64,000 nt of DNA from Alisma plantago-aquatica (GCA_963693085.1 OY856410.1:886752335-886816334), one strand, 5' to 3'. Shown: positions 39,201 to 52,500, counted from the first letter of the stretch. Numbers and translations: made by a program. The notes: a model not told the origin generated them from the sequence alone.

Positions 39201-40199
39201 TGCTAGTATACCCTGGTAAGCTAATTGTAGTTAACACCAGATGTCCTTCCAGTAGTCTCGTATTGACCGAGATGGGTGAGGCCTTGTTAGTCGGATCTTC
39301 CTTTGACCTTGTATGGTACCGATGCTTTATGCAGCCTTGGTCAGTTGGAGCATGAGCGATATACCTCATCTCCTCTGGGCATAAGTGTGATTGTGAACAT
39401 GTAATCAACCATGTAGCGTATTTGCTTAAGGATTGAATACAAAAACATTGGTTGATGCTTCATTAGTTTTATACATCTTAATTGATAGATGTTATACATG
39501 TTCTTCATATTCCTTATAAAGCAAATAGATGATCTATAGATCTGTTATGGATAGTTTAACTATCTTATCATTGCTATTACTTTGCACTGTAATTAAATAA
39601 TGATTAAGCATGCTTATTTATATAAAAGATCCTCTACTCAGTTTTATACTGTTTACCTGTGATAATAATATTGTTGGTGGAGAATTATATCTCTCACTGG
39701 AACAATTGTCTCACCCCATAGGTTCCACAATTTTTAGGTGGACACCGATGAGTAGGTAGAGACCATACTGCAGAGGAAGAACAACATCAACAGGGACATC
39801 AGTAACAACTCAGGTTGAGTGTGCTGTCTGTCATGTCTTGTAGATAGAAGTCCTATGTGTCGTCTCTATACTCTTAGGTCCTTGGGAGTTAGTAAGTAAT
39901 GATTTTATAAATGATATGAGGTTTTGTCTTGTATGCCTCGAGGTTTTATGTTGCTTATGCATATGTTTGGGCTAAGCAACTAGTATATGTCATCCTCAAG
40001 ATGAGATGGTACAATGAATGTACAATGTGAACCATGTTGTATTTAAAGTTTTGGTTCTTTCTTTAAGAGTTTCATGGCAATGGATCTCTTTGCAAAATGG
40101 TTTTAATTTTTTGTGATTTTCGTTTATCTCCTGATAATGGTTATTCCACAATTATTACTAGTGGCAATTTGGCTATCGGTTTGATGGCGGGGTGTCACA
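36214..40199 (+). repeat. 3' LTR of element D (probably inherited from the G element)
   Basis: This 3.99-kb LTR starts TGTAACATCCCTGACC and ends GGGGTGTCACA. It contains a TATA box 37122-37131, a minisatellite 37225-37395, CGATATGG words 37830-38370, ACCCTAAT repeats 38630-38800 and conserved blocks 39366-39440 and 39671-39746. Relative to G it lacks about 330 bp at 38978 (G equivalent about 21280-21606). Its diagnostic variants match G rather than the 5' LTR of D. Confidence 0.85.
37122..37131 (+). promoter_or_regulatory. Putative TATA box, 3' LTR of D
   Basis: CTATATATAC, identical to 23562-23571 and followed by the same CATTCCTTTCACCTACTAG. Confidence 0.5.
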
Positions 40200-40329
40200 C
40201 AGAAGGTATGCCTGGTATCAAATACTCATAAGGAGGTGGCACAATAAAATCATTGGTAATTTTAGCATCATCACATGACCTTTTCAGCAATGAAAATCAA
40301 ATATAACCTTGACCAACTGGCTCCTTGCC

Positions 40330-41900
40330 CCTCTTGGGCTGCTCAAGCACATTGACATTCCTCAAAATGGTCCACATTCACTTGGTCATGGTAGGAAGAG
40401 GAGATTTTTATGTTTGTGGTGGTGGTCTTAGGAGACGGTGGTGGGATGGAGTTGGAGGATGTATGGTTGTTGTGGTGGTTGATGTTGTTGAGGTGGTAGT
40501 GGAGGGATGCATGGTTGTTGAGGGGGAGGAATGCATTGATAACTAAATTGGGGTTGTTGTTGTGGAGGAGCATATGGGTTAGGGGGGACCTTGATATTGT
40601 TGGACATGTACGCTTGCATGGGTGGTGGACCATAGGAGCCTTAATGGGCCACTACTTGTCGACTTCCATTGTTTGGGTTCACCAAGGTTGGAAAGGAGGC
40701 CGCCACTCCTCACAATCAGATAGTGTCAAGGCTAATTGATATAGATTTTGTCCAAGCCTATATATGCTTTTTCCATGAGTGGAAACATTTTTCTTGACCT
40801 CATCAATACTTCTCAATCTTCCAAGAACTTCAATCTCAAATCTTGAACTATATATTTGGTCTTAGTTGGTCTTGCACATCATCACTTGTTGTTTCAAAGA
40901 GAGGTTTGGGAAATGTCTCCACTGGGTGTGTAAGAATTGGATGTGGGACCATGGTCTTTGTGGTTCCCATAAGATTGATAGCTTTAACCTCCTCCTCAAG
41001 ATAATCAATAAATTACACATAATGGCTTGAGGTGCCTTCCACTTGACTCTTCATCAAATTCATTATGTCGGCAAGAATATTCATCATTTGTGGGTTGTCT
41101 TCACTTGAAGGAGGAGGTGGTGGAGTAGATATAGAAGCACCGATGTTTCTATCATAAACACTTGAGGCCCAATGTCTTTAATTCTCCACCAAGTGTTCGA
41201 AGAGAGGCCATTACTCTTTCAGAGGCTTTGCCATGAAAGTACCACCAAAAGATGATTCTACCACCATTTTCCCCATTTGGGACATTCTAGAATAGAAAGA
41301 TTGTACTAGCTGCCACAATTGTACCTCATGGAGAGGACAATCCCTTAGAAAATTTCAGAATGTGTCTCAAATCCCATGAATTGTTCACAACCCATTTGAC
41401 TAGAAGAGGTGATATCCATTGCCATCTAGCAAAGTTTGATATTCGAACATAATTTCTTATGGACTTCATTTTTCATTGCTTCCCATGTCATCTCCTTGGT
41501 CTTTGTGCATACCATTCTTTGGCCTTATCTTTCAAAGATAATGGAAAAGTGTAAGGAGAATAGAGTGATTAGTTGTGATAGGAGTGTCGAAGGTAGATCT
41601 AGTATGTAATAGGATGTCAATATGCTTATAGGGGTTCTCAATCTCTAATCAATAGAAGTTGGGGAATAAGTCTAATAAGGACTGGAGAGATAGAAAACAC
41701 GTGCCCAACATTTTTCCACTCTTGTAGAAATTGTATATGTGTAGTTTCTCAGTGTGAAATAATCATGAAAGGGCCTTGGTGTGAGATGAACGGGTGGGTC
41801 AAATGGATGCATTTCTTTTGACCTCACATCACTTGTTCTTCTACTTGAATGATGTGCTTGTTCCTCTTCCTTCTCCTACCTATATTGAGATATATGAACA
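40330..41900 (-). pseudogene. Degenerate gag of a second Ty3/gypsy lineage
   Basis: On the minus strand a broken reading shows, in order: HPFDPPVHLTPRP (about 41800); FPLSLKDKAKEWY (about 41510-41551), a typical core of plant non-chromovirus gag; MGKMVVESSFGGTFMAKPL (about 41220-41285); and a proline/glutamine-rich stretch (40428-40619). Several stops and frame changes interrupt it. The order resembles Athila/Tat-type gag, but I recognise only short motifs, so the lineage is tentative. No protease, RT or primer site belonging to it is visible in the window. Confidence 0.6.
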
Positions 41901-43566
41901 AAGACTCAATAGATAAGGAGTAGCATTCAAACATGCATTCATATGCACAAGGAACAATTAAGAAAATAAAATCAATTTAGGAATTAAAATTACAAAAGTC
42001 AAATAAATAATAAAGAATGGCAAGGATGGGTACTACTCGAGAAAGTAAAAAAGAAATAACTATTTAGGTCCTAAAAGTCACTCTTTGACATTGATGTTAG
42101 AAAGCTTGACTCACTTGAGTGGGTATGCACACGTAAGTGTGCTAACATAGAGATCTGTAAGACCCTAATCAACATGATCAAATACACAAAACACTATCCT
42201 GTAAGAGCACGATGTTCAAATTGATGCAAAGATAGTAGGTAAATTATGGGCCAGTCCACGAGGGTGGGGTAGGACAACTATCTAGGGTTGCTTCTTTAAG
42301 TTTCTAGAGCAAGGAGTTAGTGTTTTATGGTTTGATTTGGGGGTTTGAATTACACTAGAATAAACAAGAAACCAATGAAGAAATCAAGAAAAAAACCTAA
42401 GTTAACCCTACTCTATCAATTGTAACTAAGCAAACTAGAAGAGAAATTGAACCAAGTTAACCTACTCACTGACAAGAGAGAGATAAAGAAAGAGAAACTA
42501 ACTAAACTAACATACAAATTACACTAAGGAAACAATCAAGAATTACACTAAGTAATTGACTAAAAAACCTAACACAAGCAACTAAGCAAGAAATACACTA
42601 AGTAAACAATGGATAATTAGCATGAGCAAGGAAAACACACTAAGTAAACAAATGCAATTAACTAGAAGGAGAAAAACCTAGGGTTTAAGCAAGTATATGG
42701 GGGTAGTGGGCTGTTTTTGAAGAGAATGTGTTATAATAAACCATCTAAAGGGTCCTATTCTTGTACAAACATCCAAAAAGTAGCTAATAAACCAAACAAG
42801 AAGGATCAATGTAGAACATTCATCCTATTCTATTAGTTGGTCATAGACGGCATGGTAGTGTATAGGGGAACTAGTGCCTATTTTCCATGGATGACATGGT
42901 AGTGTATAGGGGAACTAGTGCTTATCACTGTCCATATATCCTTATGAATCTCTATTGAGTAAGGAATAAGTAGGTGTAGATCTAAACTATCCAAGTCTAG
43001 GTTTATAGATGGACTTCTCCTAATACACTTATGAGCAAGGAGTGGTATAGAGCATAGTTGAAGGGTATTTGACCTTCCACTAGCACCATCCAATCACTAA
43101 GAAAGACATTTAACTATGTGTAAGCAAGCCATTTTACTAAGTGTATATGGAAGAGCACACCTAATCACTCAAATCTCTCACATAGGACTAGGGGAACGAA
43201 AAATACAAAGGGGAAGGAGGAGAAACTAGCTAAGGCTCCAGTATTAAACTTAGGTGTTTGTCAACCAAAAATAGCCCAAAATCACCCATTTCTCCTATTC
43301 CTTAGGTGGTTCCATAGCTAAAACAATTATACCAAGAGGTACGGAAAGGGAACAAGCAATAGAATAGTATTAGGCAACAAAATAAATTTTGTTTCACAAA
43401 TATTTCTAAGCATGGTATTATAGTTACATATTATTGTCCCCAAACAACCCAAAAAGGAGCTTAGCTACTCTCAGTCAAAGAAATAACAAAGAAGAAGAGA
43501 AGTAAAGCACCATAAAGCTATATGGATACTTCTCCTTAATTCACCTACAATCATAAATAACCAAGT
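41901..43566. other. Non-coding flank of the gag remnant
   Basis: AT-rich DNA that, given the minus-strand gag, should be the former leader and LTR. No primer site or paired LTR was found. A short near-duplicate (GGTAGTGTATAGGGGAACTAGTGC) of about 45 bp spacing occurs at 42851-42923. Confidence 0.4.
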
Positions 43567-43856
43567 TGTAACATCCTAGGATTTGAGGCCTCAGATAAAA
43601 TGATCTTAAAATGAATGATTAGACTATCCATATCAGCAAGGTGTACCTCCTTTTTAGGGAGCCCATAACTAAAAAACTTTATGGTTAAGCATGCTCATCT
43701 TGTAGTAGTACTAGGATGGGTTACCAGTCGGGAAGTTGATCTTGACTTGCGTGTGAGTGAGGAAAAAGCATGCGGTTAAGGCCAGTGGTGGTCTATGGGG
43801 CCAGTTGACATTTTAAACTCTACTAGAGCCTTGGGAAGTGGGCCAAGCATTTATAA
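43567..43856 (+). repeat. Cassandra-like 5' LTR with 5S rRNA-derived segment
   Basis: The 5S-like part covers about 43640-43740. Box A-like GGTTAAGCATGCT is at 43683-43695 and box C-like AGGATGGGTTACC at 43713-43725, with AGTAGTACT between. These are the internal polymerase III promoter elements. Confidence 0.85.
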
Positions 43857-43857
43857 A

Positions 43858-43870
43858 TGTTATCAGTGCC
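43858..43870 (+). other. Degenerate primer binding site of the TRIM
   Basis: TGTTATCAGTGCC matches 11 of 13 bases of TGGTATCAGAGCC. Confidence 0.75.
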
Positions 43871-44082
43871 AAAACCCATCCAGTAGGTGGGGCCCACATG
43901 GGCATGTGGCATGCCAATCTTGAGTTGTGCAGTCCAAGCATTCAAAAAGGGTTGTCCATGGTGATGTAGCCACCCTTGCATTGGTATTCTATGATTGGGA
44001 TATGGGTGTACATGGGTCATTCTAGGTCTGCACTGAAGTGGGGAGTCCTTGATGAGGACGTCAAGAATCTAAGTGGGGGAGA

Positions 44083-44374
44083 TGGAAACATCCTAGGATT
44101 TGAGGCCTCAAATAAAATGATCTTAAAAGGAATGATTGACTACCCATATCACCAAGGTGCACCTCCTTTTCAGGGATCCCATAACTAAAGAACTCCATGG
44201 TTAAGCATGCTCAGCCCAGAGTAGTACTAGGATAGGTGACCAGTCAGGAAGTTGATCTTAGCTTGCATGTGAGTGAGGACAAAGCATGCGGTTAAGGCTA
44301 GTGGCAATCTATGAGGCCACTTGATATTCCTAAAATTCTATTAGAGCCTTGGGTAGTTGGCCCAAATATTTACA
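44083..44374 (+). repeat. Cassandra-like 3' LTR with 5S rRNA-derived segment
   Basis: Box A-like GGTTAAGCATGCT at 44199-44211 and box C-like AGGATAGGTGACC at 44229-44241. It retains the 5S stretch GAGTAGTACTAGGATAGGTG nearly intact. Confidence 0.85.
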
Positions 44375-46600
44375 TAAGACCCCCCTCCTCTAAGGTCCAA
44401 AATAATAGGAAATGGAGGTAGAATGAAAAAAAATCCTAGAAAGTTAGGGTTTTGGAGTGGATGTAAGTGAAACAAGTGAGGAGAGGGTAGGTGGTTTATC
44501 GGAGGGATAGGATCCAGTAAAAAACACTAACCTTGGATAACACTATATTATATAAATGGGCTAAGGTTAAGTGGGGGTGGTTTAGGAAATAGACTGTGGG
44601 AAGAAGTAGGGTTTCGAGGGTAGAACAACCATTCTAGGAGAAGAATGGCCATGCTGGCCTAGGAGATGAGGTGGATAGGCTAGGTGGAATGACCATTCAG
44701 GGATGCAAAGACCATTTTCATGGATGTAGAATGACTATTTTGCCAGGAATAGTTGTTCTAGTTGTGAAGTGGCACGACCATTCTGGTAGGAATGATCGTT
44801 CTGCATCAGGAGTGAGTTATTTGTGGAAATGCATTGAGTGGACTGGGAAATGGAAGAAATGGCCAAACTAGCACGACTATTATGTAACCATATGACTATT
44901 CTAGGGCCTAGTGAGGGACTTGGGTTTTTAGTGGATTTGTGTGGCATTTAAGGTGATATGATAGGGAATGATGGATTTTAGTCATTTTGGCATGATCGTT
45001 CTAGGGATAGAACATGTGGTCCATAGTATGGGTGTGGCATACTTAGGATTTAGAGGGATTTTTGTTAGTCTTGGATCTTGGTTTTCTTTTATCTTGTTGT
45101 TGATGATGCATTTTGATCATTTTTGGGGGCATGGGATGCGCTTTGATATTATGTGCATCTATGATGATTCTTGCTTTGATGTATTCTTTGTCCACTTGGG
45201 GGTAGGTCGGGGTATCTTTAGGGCTTACTTTGGGATCCTTCATGGTTTGGGCAGTCTGAGGATCATCCTTCTTCTCTCCCTTCCATCAATAAGTGCCAAA
45301 TTACCTACAAAAGCATGCAAGAGAAACCATACGTTCATTTGTCATTAAATGACATTTATTGGGAAAAATCATGCATTATACATATCTCATGTAAATAAGG
45401 ATAAACATTACATAAGATGGAGATCCATAATAGGATTCCATTAATGACCAACCTCCAACCCTCATAAAAATGTCTTAATACTAATATACCCTTTTAGGAT
45501 ATGTAATCATTGAGAAAAGTGCGTTCCTTCTTACTTCTTATTATCTATTTAGTTTGAGTGCTCTAAAGCTACTTCTTGCTGGAATACTGTGGCCGAAATG
45601 AAAGTAGAGGAAGACAATGTAATTATGTGGATGTCTTCTACAACACACAAAGAAGAGGTGGGGGTTTGGAATTAGAGCCTTGAAACAACCATGGGAGGTC
45701 TTCATTCCCCTAGAAAAAAAGTAATTATTCTTCTTGAGACAAAAAGGAGGTTTGACATTGATCTGTTGAAGACATTGGTATATGTAACTTTGTATTGCTA
45801 TAGAAAAATCAATAAATCATAGGTGGAGAATCACTTGTAGAAGACTTCTAGTTGTTGCATGCACAATTTTCATTCTAGAGCTACTATACATCTTCAATCT
45901 TTTATTATTTCATGCCATTGGTCACTTGCTTAACTTGTTTGACAACATATCTTTTATTTAGCAAGTTTCAGTTAACCTCTTTGTGTTTGAAATTGCATAT
46001 ACTTATCTCTATCCACCCCCTAGAAGTTTTCAAATTATGTTCAACAAGGTATATAAGAATTTCCATAACATACCTGATCCTAGATGCATAGATTGACCTC
46101 CCTTTTATTATCCCTTTTCTATTATGATAGTATTTATTCCATTTACCATAGTTTCATTTAGATTAGTATTATTTGAAGTCAATAAATTATAATATTTTAA
46201 CAAATCCTTTTAATGAACTTTCATAATAAATTAGATAATGAAACATCTTCTAGAGTTAATTATACAAATTCATCAATTTGTTAGTTTTGACCCTATTTTG
46301 GCACTCTAAATTATTCACAGTTAAATTGATGAAAGGAGTTAGATAAACATAAAATATCATATCAACTAATTGAAAGGATAATGAACTCATAATTTAAGTA
46401 CTTATCAACCACATAAAGCAAAGAAAAGCCAAATGTTTTCAAAAGGTGAAGCTAATGCTAAAACTTGTTTTCTCTCACCTATTTTTGCTAAGATTCTAAG
46501 TTTTAGGTCAATTGAAGATTGTTTAGGCTCTCATTTGTTTAGTTTAATTCACAAGATTTATACATATCAATTATTTGAATCCCATTTAACACCTAATTTG
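44375..46600. other. Unassigned AT-rich DNA with GACCATTC words
   Basis: No gene or transposon boundary recognised. Between 44620 and 45005 there are about nine copies of the words CGACCATTCT, GAATGGTC and variants in both orientations, resembling the hairpin-word arrays of LTRs A, E and F. This stretch may therefore be the leader of a decayed LTR. Confidence 0.4.
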
Positions 46601-49542
46601 TCATTCTATTTCCCCCTGTAACGTGCGACCCCCAACTTTGTGCGGCTACTGCCCCCACCGTCATGCATTGCTTGCCTCTAAACCTCAAAAATGGGGTTTT
46701 TTCCCTCCTTCCCATCTTCTCTTTATCTTATCATCCCCCCTTCATCCCCCTCCTCTATTTCTTCTTGCCTTCCTTCTTCTCTCCAAGAATGGTAGAAAAA
46801 CTAGCCTCCACTATGTAGTCTCCTCATGTAGCATGAACATGAAGACCTATCACCACCATATTAATACATGAGACACCACTTTGTATCTTTCTCAATAAGT
46901 CCTCTGTTGTTACTCTTACAACTACAACATAAATATATATCAAACTCTAGAAAATCTCAATGACTATCAATTTTGTCATCCATTTGATTTGTGACTCAAG
47001 ATTCAGCTAAACATCACTACCTTCTTGAGTCATCAAACCTTGAGACCATTTTGGCTCGTGTTAGTGAGTATCATATCCAATAAGAAGTACCTTTACAGAC
47101 AACAATCAATATTAGAAACCAAAGTATGAAAGTTTGGTTTAAAATTGTCAGTATGGTTGGTTAAAACCACATCAAACATGGCAATGGGAATTTTGATTAC
47201 TTTTCATCAGAAATGAATCTAGTGAGGTGATACGATCAACATCTATCTAATGAGGAGAAATACCAGTCAAGGTACCTCTGGGATGAACACAAAACTTTTG
47301 GTTATGCTTTGTTCCATCTTTTGCCACTAATCTAATCAAAGGAGTGATCCATCAAAGATCATTATAACTACACTAAACTATAGGTTACTTACTTCAATAC
47401 CTATAATTATTGATTTTATAGGATTTGATTCATGTGATTAGTAGCTATACTAATTTAGATAATACTTAGATTTGTACAGATAATCATAGCAAGTACATTG
47501 ATGTAATAAAAAAATTGGACATTATCATGATAATATACACCTATCATAGTGTAGGTAAAATAAGTCTTAGTGCTTGCAATACACACTAAATCAATTAATA
47601 AGAAAATGTAGAATACCAGACCTGATAATAGTTAAGAATTTCAAGATGTAGTTATAATATTAATTTAGACCATTTGTTTTACTCTACCTACGTATATTAT
47701 ATGAATATACATTAGATGCCTAATATTGTTTAAATTATATATTTTTAATTTATTAGATAAGAAATGAGTTAGTATTGGTAAGAGTATTAGATATACTTTA
47801 CCCATGCTATGAAACATAAATGATAGATATCAATAGGGTTGATGTATTATGTTAACCTATATTGACATATACTAATGTGTATATATATCTAGATAAAGGA
47901 TATGCGCAATAAGATTTTCTTGATAATATTGATGACAATGACTTTATATATATCAAAAATTAACTATATATAACATGTCATTTTACATTATGTGAATCCG
48001 ATCGATTTCATTCATCCATATAGTACATACTTGTACTTAGGGAATTTTTAAGAATTAGATAATGAAATGTGTATATACACTGATATGAATGCTAAATCAG
48101 ATGTTAGGAATTATGTGGAATCACATGGTATAAGAGAGAAATAACATTCAAGATGTAAATTGGAGGAATATGTATTATTCCCAACACATATATGAAATCA
48201 AGAAATATTTAGACTTATGTGACTAGATCTGGATCTTATAATTAAAATGGATATTTCATGGATAATAACTTCACTTAACAAGATTAGAAAACCCTATGTG
48301 ACATTAGGTAATCATAATTAGGGTAAGAAGTATATATATTTATACTAGGAATGTATACATAAGTTTTATTTGGTTTGACTAACATACCTAATGTATTCCT
48401 AAGGTAGAAACTTGACTTTGTGGACCAAGTATACCTATTGAGTAAACCATTAGATATGAAGATCAAATATGTGCAACATCTATTTAAGTTTGAGCATCCA
48501 TATGACTATGACTCCAATCTCCCTATAATTGCAATTCTATGTCTCTTAAATTTCAACCATATAAAATATTTTGAAATCATGATTTTTTTCTATTGTATTG
48601 GGTTTGTAACCCCTCTTACATGCAATTTGATTATTTTATTGTGATTAATTACTAGAATATGTCTTGCAAGTCTATTATGCATGTTGGTATTAGACTAAGT
48701 TAAGTATCATAAATGATCATGCATAACCATACTTATAAGGACATGCTTTTCTGCTGAGGGTGTTCTATTCTTTCCTCATTATGTATAGCGGCACACTATT
48801 TCACCCACAATGTGCTATACCACCCATTCTTTTTTAGGAAAATGATTCCATGGTGTCTTGTCCCTACGATAGCTACCTTTTGTAATGCAATTGTATTATT
48901 TTGTGAAATTGTACGTTGATTAATGACGAGTATTTGTTTAATCTCGTATTTCTCTTATGCAAAAATGCCTCATTCTCTTGTTTATCTCCTATTAAAATGC
49001 CCATATCTTGAAAACCCTCTCTTTCATGGGAACCCCCTCTTTGTACTTCTCATTGCTTGTAATGCCCAAATATTTTAATTATTCACATAATAGTTTTTGA
49101 TGCATACCTTTTTCCTTCCTCTTCTGGATATTGTTCCCCAACCACGTAGATGTAGGTGTTTTAAAGGATGATGGATCATTAGGAACTTGTATCAAGACAA
49201 TGAGCTAGAGAATATCTTGATATGGCGTGCTTTCCATTTGTCCCAGTCCTTTGTTATTTTTAGACGATCCTTATATTTTGTAATATCACCCTTGAAGTGA
49301 GGAACTATGTGACAACTAAATTTACACTATCAAAAAATTATCATGCTCTATGCATCATACATAGATTGATTAAAATGCATCTTCCTCATTATATGTAATA
49401 GTATGTTTGGACTTATATGTCTTTGTTCTTCTATAAGTAAGGAGTGGATCCCCTCTCCGGTCTCACTTCTTCAAGTTATCCTCTATTTTTCCTATGCCTA
49501 GTCTTTGTTTAGATAATTAAATGAACTTATACATATTGTTAG
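46601..49542. other. Unassigned AT-rich DNA
   Basis: A short GC-richer, pyrimidine-rich patch (46615-46780) is followed by about 2.7 kb of AT-rich sequence. No ORF beyond 82 codons, no terminal repeats and no protein motif were recognised. Confidence 0.4.
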
Positions 49543-52500
49543 TGTAATGACCCATTTTCATACTAGTCATCTAATTAGGGTTTAAACCTGATGGGAAACT
49601 CTAAGCATGCTTTTATGTTGAATAATTAGGTTTAAGAAATGTAAACCCTAGTCGCCCAAAATTGGAGTCTTGATAGTATATAAAAATATAATTTGATTAA
49701 TACAGTGGTGTAGTAAATACTTTTTTCTATTTATCTATAATTTTGATTAATTTAAAATTTTGGATATAGTTTGGATGACTCAACTATGAGTGTTCTTAAA
49801 AATTTTAGAATTCTTGAGTATTATTTGGGTATGCTTATCGAACGAGATTTCTCTCAAAACAAACTCGACCGATCATATATTTATGTGGAAATATAGCCAT
49901 ATGATGTTTGTTTTGTGTTAATTTATTAGTTCCTTTTGTTCTGAAATTTAAATTGTATCTTAAAAACTCAATTTTAGATAACATGTTAAATTTTCATAAT
50001 TTTTGGAGTATGTTTTACTGACCTAGACCCCTTCATTGATCGAGATATTTATCAGGAACAATCTCAACTGATGAGAAAGTCTATCCAAATAAAAAATGCA
50101 AAGAAGGGTTTATTTTCAATTGTTACAAGCACCTCAATTGATCTATATCAATAAACTAACACCCAAGTATATACCATAATCTGTTGTTCTTGTTTGAGAG
50201 ACAAAAATTGAGAGAGAGAGAGGAGACTTAGTATATTGAAGGAGAAATCACCGAGATGGTGATCTAGGGTTTGAACTTGCTAAAGCTGGAAAATTCATGT
50301 AAGTTCATCAACCGTTGATATTTCTTCATTGTTGATCTTCTTTGCTATGTCTAAAATTCGTCCATCCCGTGATTTAAACCAAAAAGAATGTCGAATCACC
50401 TCTTTTCCCTTTCTTTCTCTCCTATTGTCCCTTTATAGAATTTCTAAGTTGGAAGGAGGAAGAAAAAGAGTCGATGGATAGAACGTCGATGGATTTCTAG
50501 AAATTCATATTATAGACAACGTTTTGAAGGAAATTTTGATGTTATGTGAGTGTTTATATCCTTATTAAGCTTTGTTATTGTGTTGAAATCATAATTCCAT
50601 CCGACTAAAATGGATAAGATCCTTACTTATACTTGTATGTGATTGGGTAATCATCTGGGAAGGTTTTGGGAAACTGATTTCTACAAATTTGGATTCTTTG
50701 TTATTGATTTGTAATTTCCTAATTCTTAATATATTGATTGAAAATCTATGAAAAACCCTTTAGATAGGGAACTATGTTGTTTTATGCATATATTGGCTAA
50801 AATTGGCCTAATAAATGTTATGCTTGAAAATTAAGTACACATTATAGGATCATGTTTGAACTTAATAAGAATAGGTTCTCAATTTTATTTTTAGATATTT
50901 GCTACACTCACATATGACATGTACATAGGGATCAATATAAGGATCAGAAATGGAGATTTCCCATGTCTAGGGTTAGTTTTTCCGGATTGACTCAAATGAA
51001 CTAATGAATGAATGCATACTTATAATTGATGGATGAAACGAATAGAAATTGGAAACCAACCCTTCAATGTCTATGAATGGTCTTGATGGAACACCCCTAC
51101 ACCCTGATAATATTACTAAAGAATAAGTTCTTTAAGATGTATTAAGTTAAGTAGATTTCTTGAAAACCCTACAAATGCAACATAAGAAACGTATGAGGGG
51201 CAAAGCTTGAAATTTTATATAACCTTATAAACATGGACAAATGATCAATTGTAGGTATTATTACATCAATTGAAGATAAATAAGTCTCACTAATACAATT
51301 TAAACATAATGCATCTATTCTAGTTCAATATATGAAACTATGAGTAAACACTGCATGAATGCAAGACTTTTATTCAAGACACATAATAATAAGTTGAGAA
51401 AATGACCATAGATTAAGAGATAAGAAGAAGTAACCCTAATCCATGATACTTTTTAAATTGGGGGATCTATAAGGATTAAAGAGATTGCTTTTAATTACCA
51501 AAATGCCATTATAAGTCAAATGACATGGTATGTGTTTTAGTTGCAATATAAGAAATGGATAAGGGCAAACTAAACTATTATGATAAGTAATGAATGACAA
51601 ATTTATAAATTAGCTATGAGAAATTATTTTATCTAATACTTCAAATATACCTGAGTTGATATATTTTGAATGAAGTACACTAAAGTTAGGCTATTAAGGA
51701 TTTGAATGCAAGAGAAACTATATGCATTTATATAATCCATAATGATTTGTATCGAGAGTAGTAGTGAAAATTATTTGAAAGAAGTTGAAATAAATGAATA
51801 TGAAATGAAGGAAAAATGATGAAAATTACTATATGGATTCAAGAACCTAACTCTAACCCTAAAATAATGAGCTAGGTTATGCTAATGAATAATGATATAA
51901 AATGAGGGCTTAAGGAATGTATATAAGCATGGTTGAATTCAACTATAAGATGAGGTTCAAGGATGTTATTTATTTGTAAGAATGCATTATTTGATTGTAA
52001 TTGTATGTTAAAATACTTATATTCTGAGAATGGTCTACTCTGATGGATTTCAAATGACGTCATATATGTGTCAAATAGTAATCCTAGCTAAAGATTCATA
52101 GATAATAAAAAAGGACAATTAAATGTGCTATGCATGTTTATGCATTGAGATTTATTCATATCAATAGAAATTGAATGTAAGTATATGTTGTATGGTAAAC
52201 CTATAATGAGCATGATGAATGACACAAAATGTTTGTATGCTTATATTGTTGCTAGTTCTAATGTCTTTTTGAATATTTGATGAGAATTGTGATATGAATT
52301 TAACTAATAAGAAATATGTTGAGATTTAATAATATGCATTGATTACTTTCGAGAAACCTTGTTTAGGTAAATATTGGATAATGAGATTATGTCTCAGGCT
52401 GATGACCCATTGGTGATGTTGATATGAGATCATTTATAAATGGAAGCGAACATATATGTTGCAAATTATAGATTGTTGTTCCTCTTATTTTAATCATTGT

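Larger units (their letters stand above)
22659..40199 (+). mobile_element. Element D: decayed chromodomain Ty3/gypsy retrotransposon (Tekay/Del-like)
   Basis: The parts are a 5' LTR 22659-32477 (interrupted by solo LTR F), primer site 32484-32496, gag-pol pseudogene 32613-36176, a short tail, and a 3' LTR 36214-40199. Single-frame gag-pol, integrase with a GPY/F module, a C-terminal chromodomain and LTRs near 4 kb fit the Tekay/Del clade of chromoviruses. The lineage call is from motif recognition, not a tree. The left flank (CATGT at 22654-22658) is not repeated after 40199. With the LTR similarity pattern, this suggests the element is a recombinant between D and the element that owned LTR G. 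Confidence 0.85.
43567..44374 (+). mobile_element. Cassandra-like TRIM retrotransposon
   Basis: An 808-bp element with two direct repeats of about 290 bp (43567-43856 and 44083-44374). Both begin with TG and AACATCCTAGGATTTGAGGC, and both contain a stretch homologous to the 3' half of 5S rRNA. A degenerate primer site TGTTATCAGTGCC (43858-43870) follows the first repeat, and a purine tract AAGTGGGGGAGATGG precedes the second. LTRs carrying 5S rRNA sequence are the defining trait of Cassandra TRIMs. It encodes nothing. No clear TSD (CAAGT against TAAGA), which suggests age. Confidence 0.9.

Noticed and set aside
40325..40739. Valine/glycine-rich and proline-rich ORFs as host genes
   Set aside because: They are opposite-strand and alternative-frame readings of the proline/glutamine-rich part of the degraded minus-strand gag.
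43567..44374. A genuine 5S rRNA gene pair
   Set aside because: Only part of the 5S sequence is present, with substitutions, inside 290-bp direct repeats with LTR ends, a primer site and a purine tract.
44968..45348. 126-codon ORF, the longest in the unassigned region, as a gene
   Set aside because: Phe/Gly-rich composition with no recognisable domain, in repeat-like DNA; nothing upstream or downstream supports a gene.
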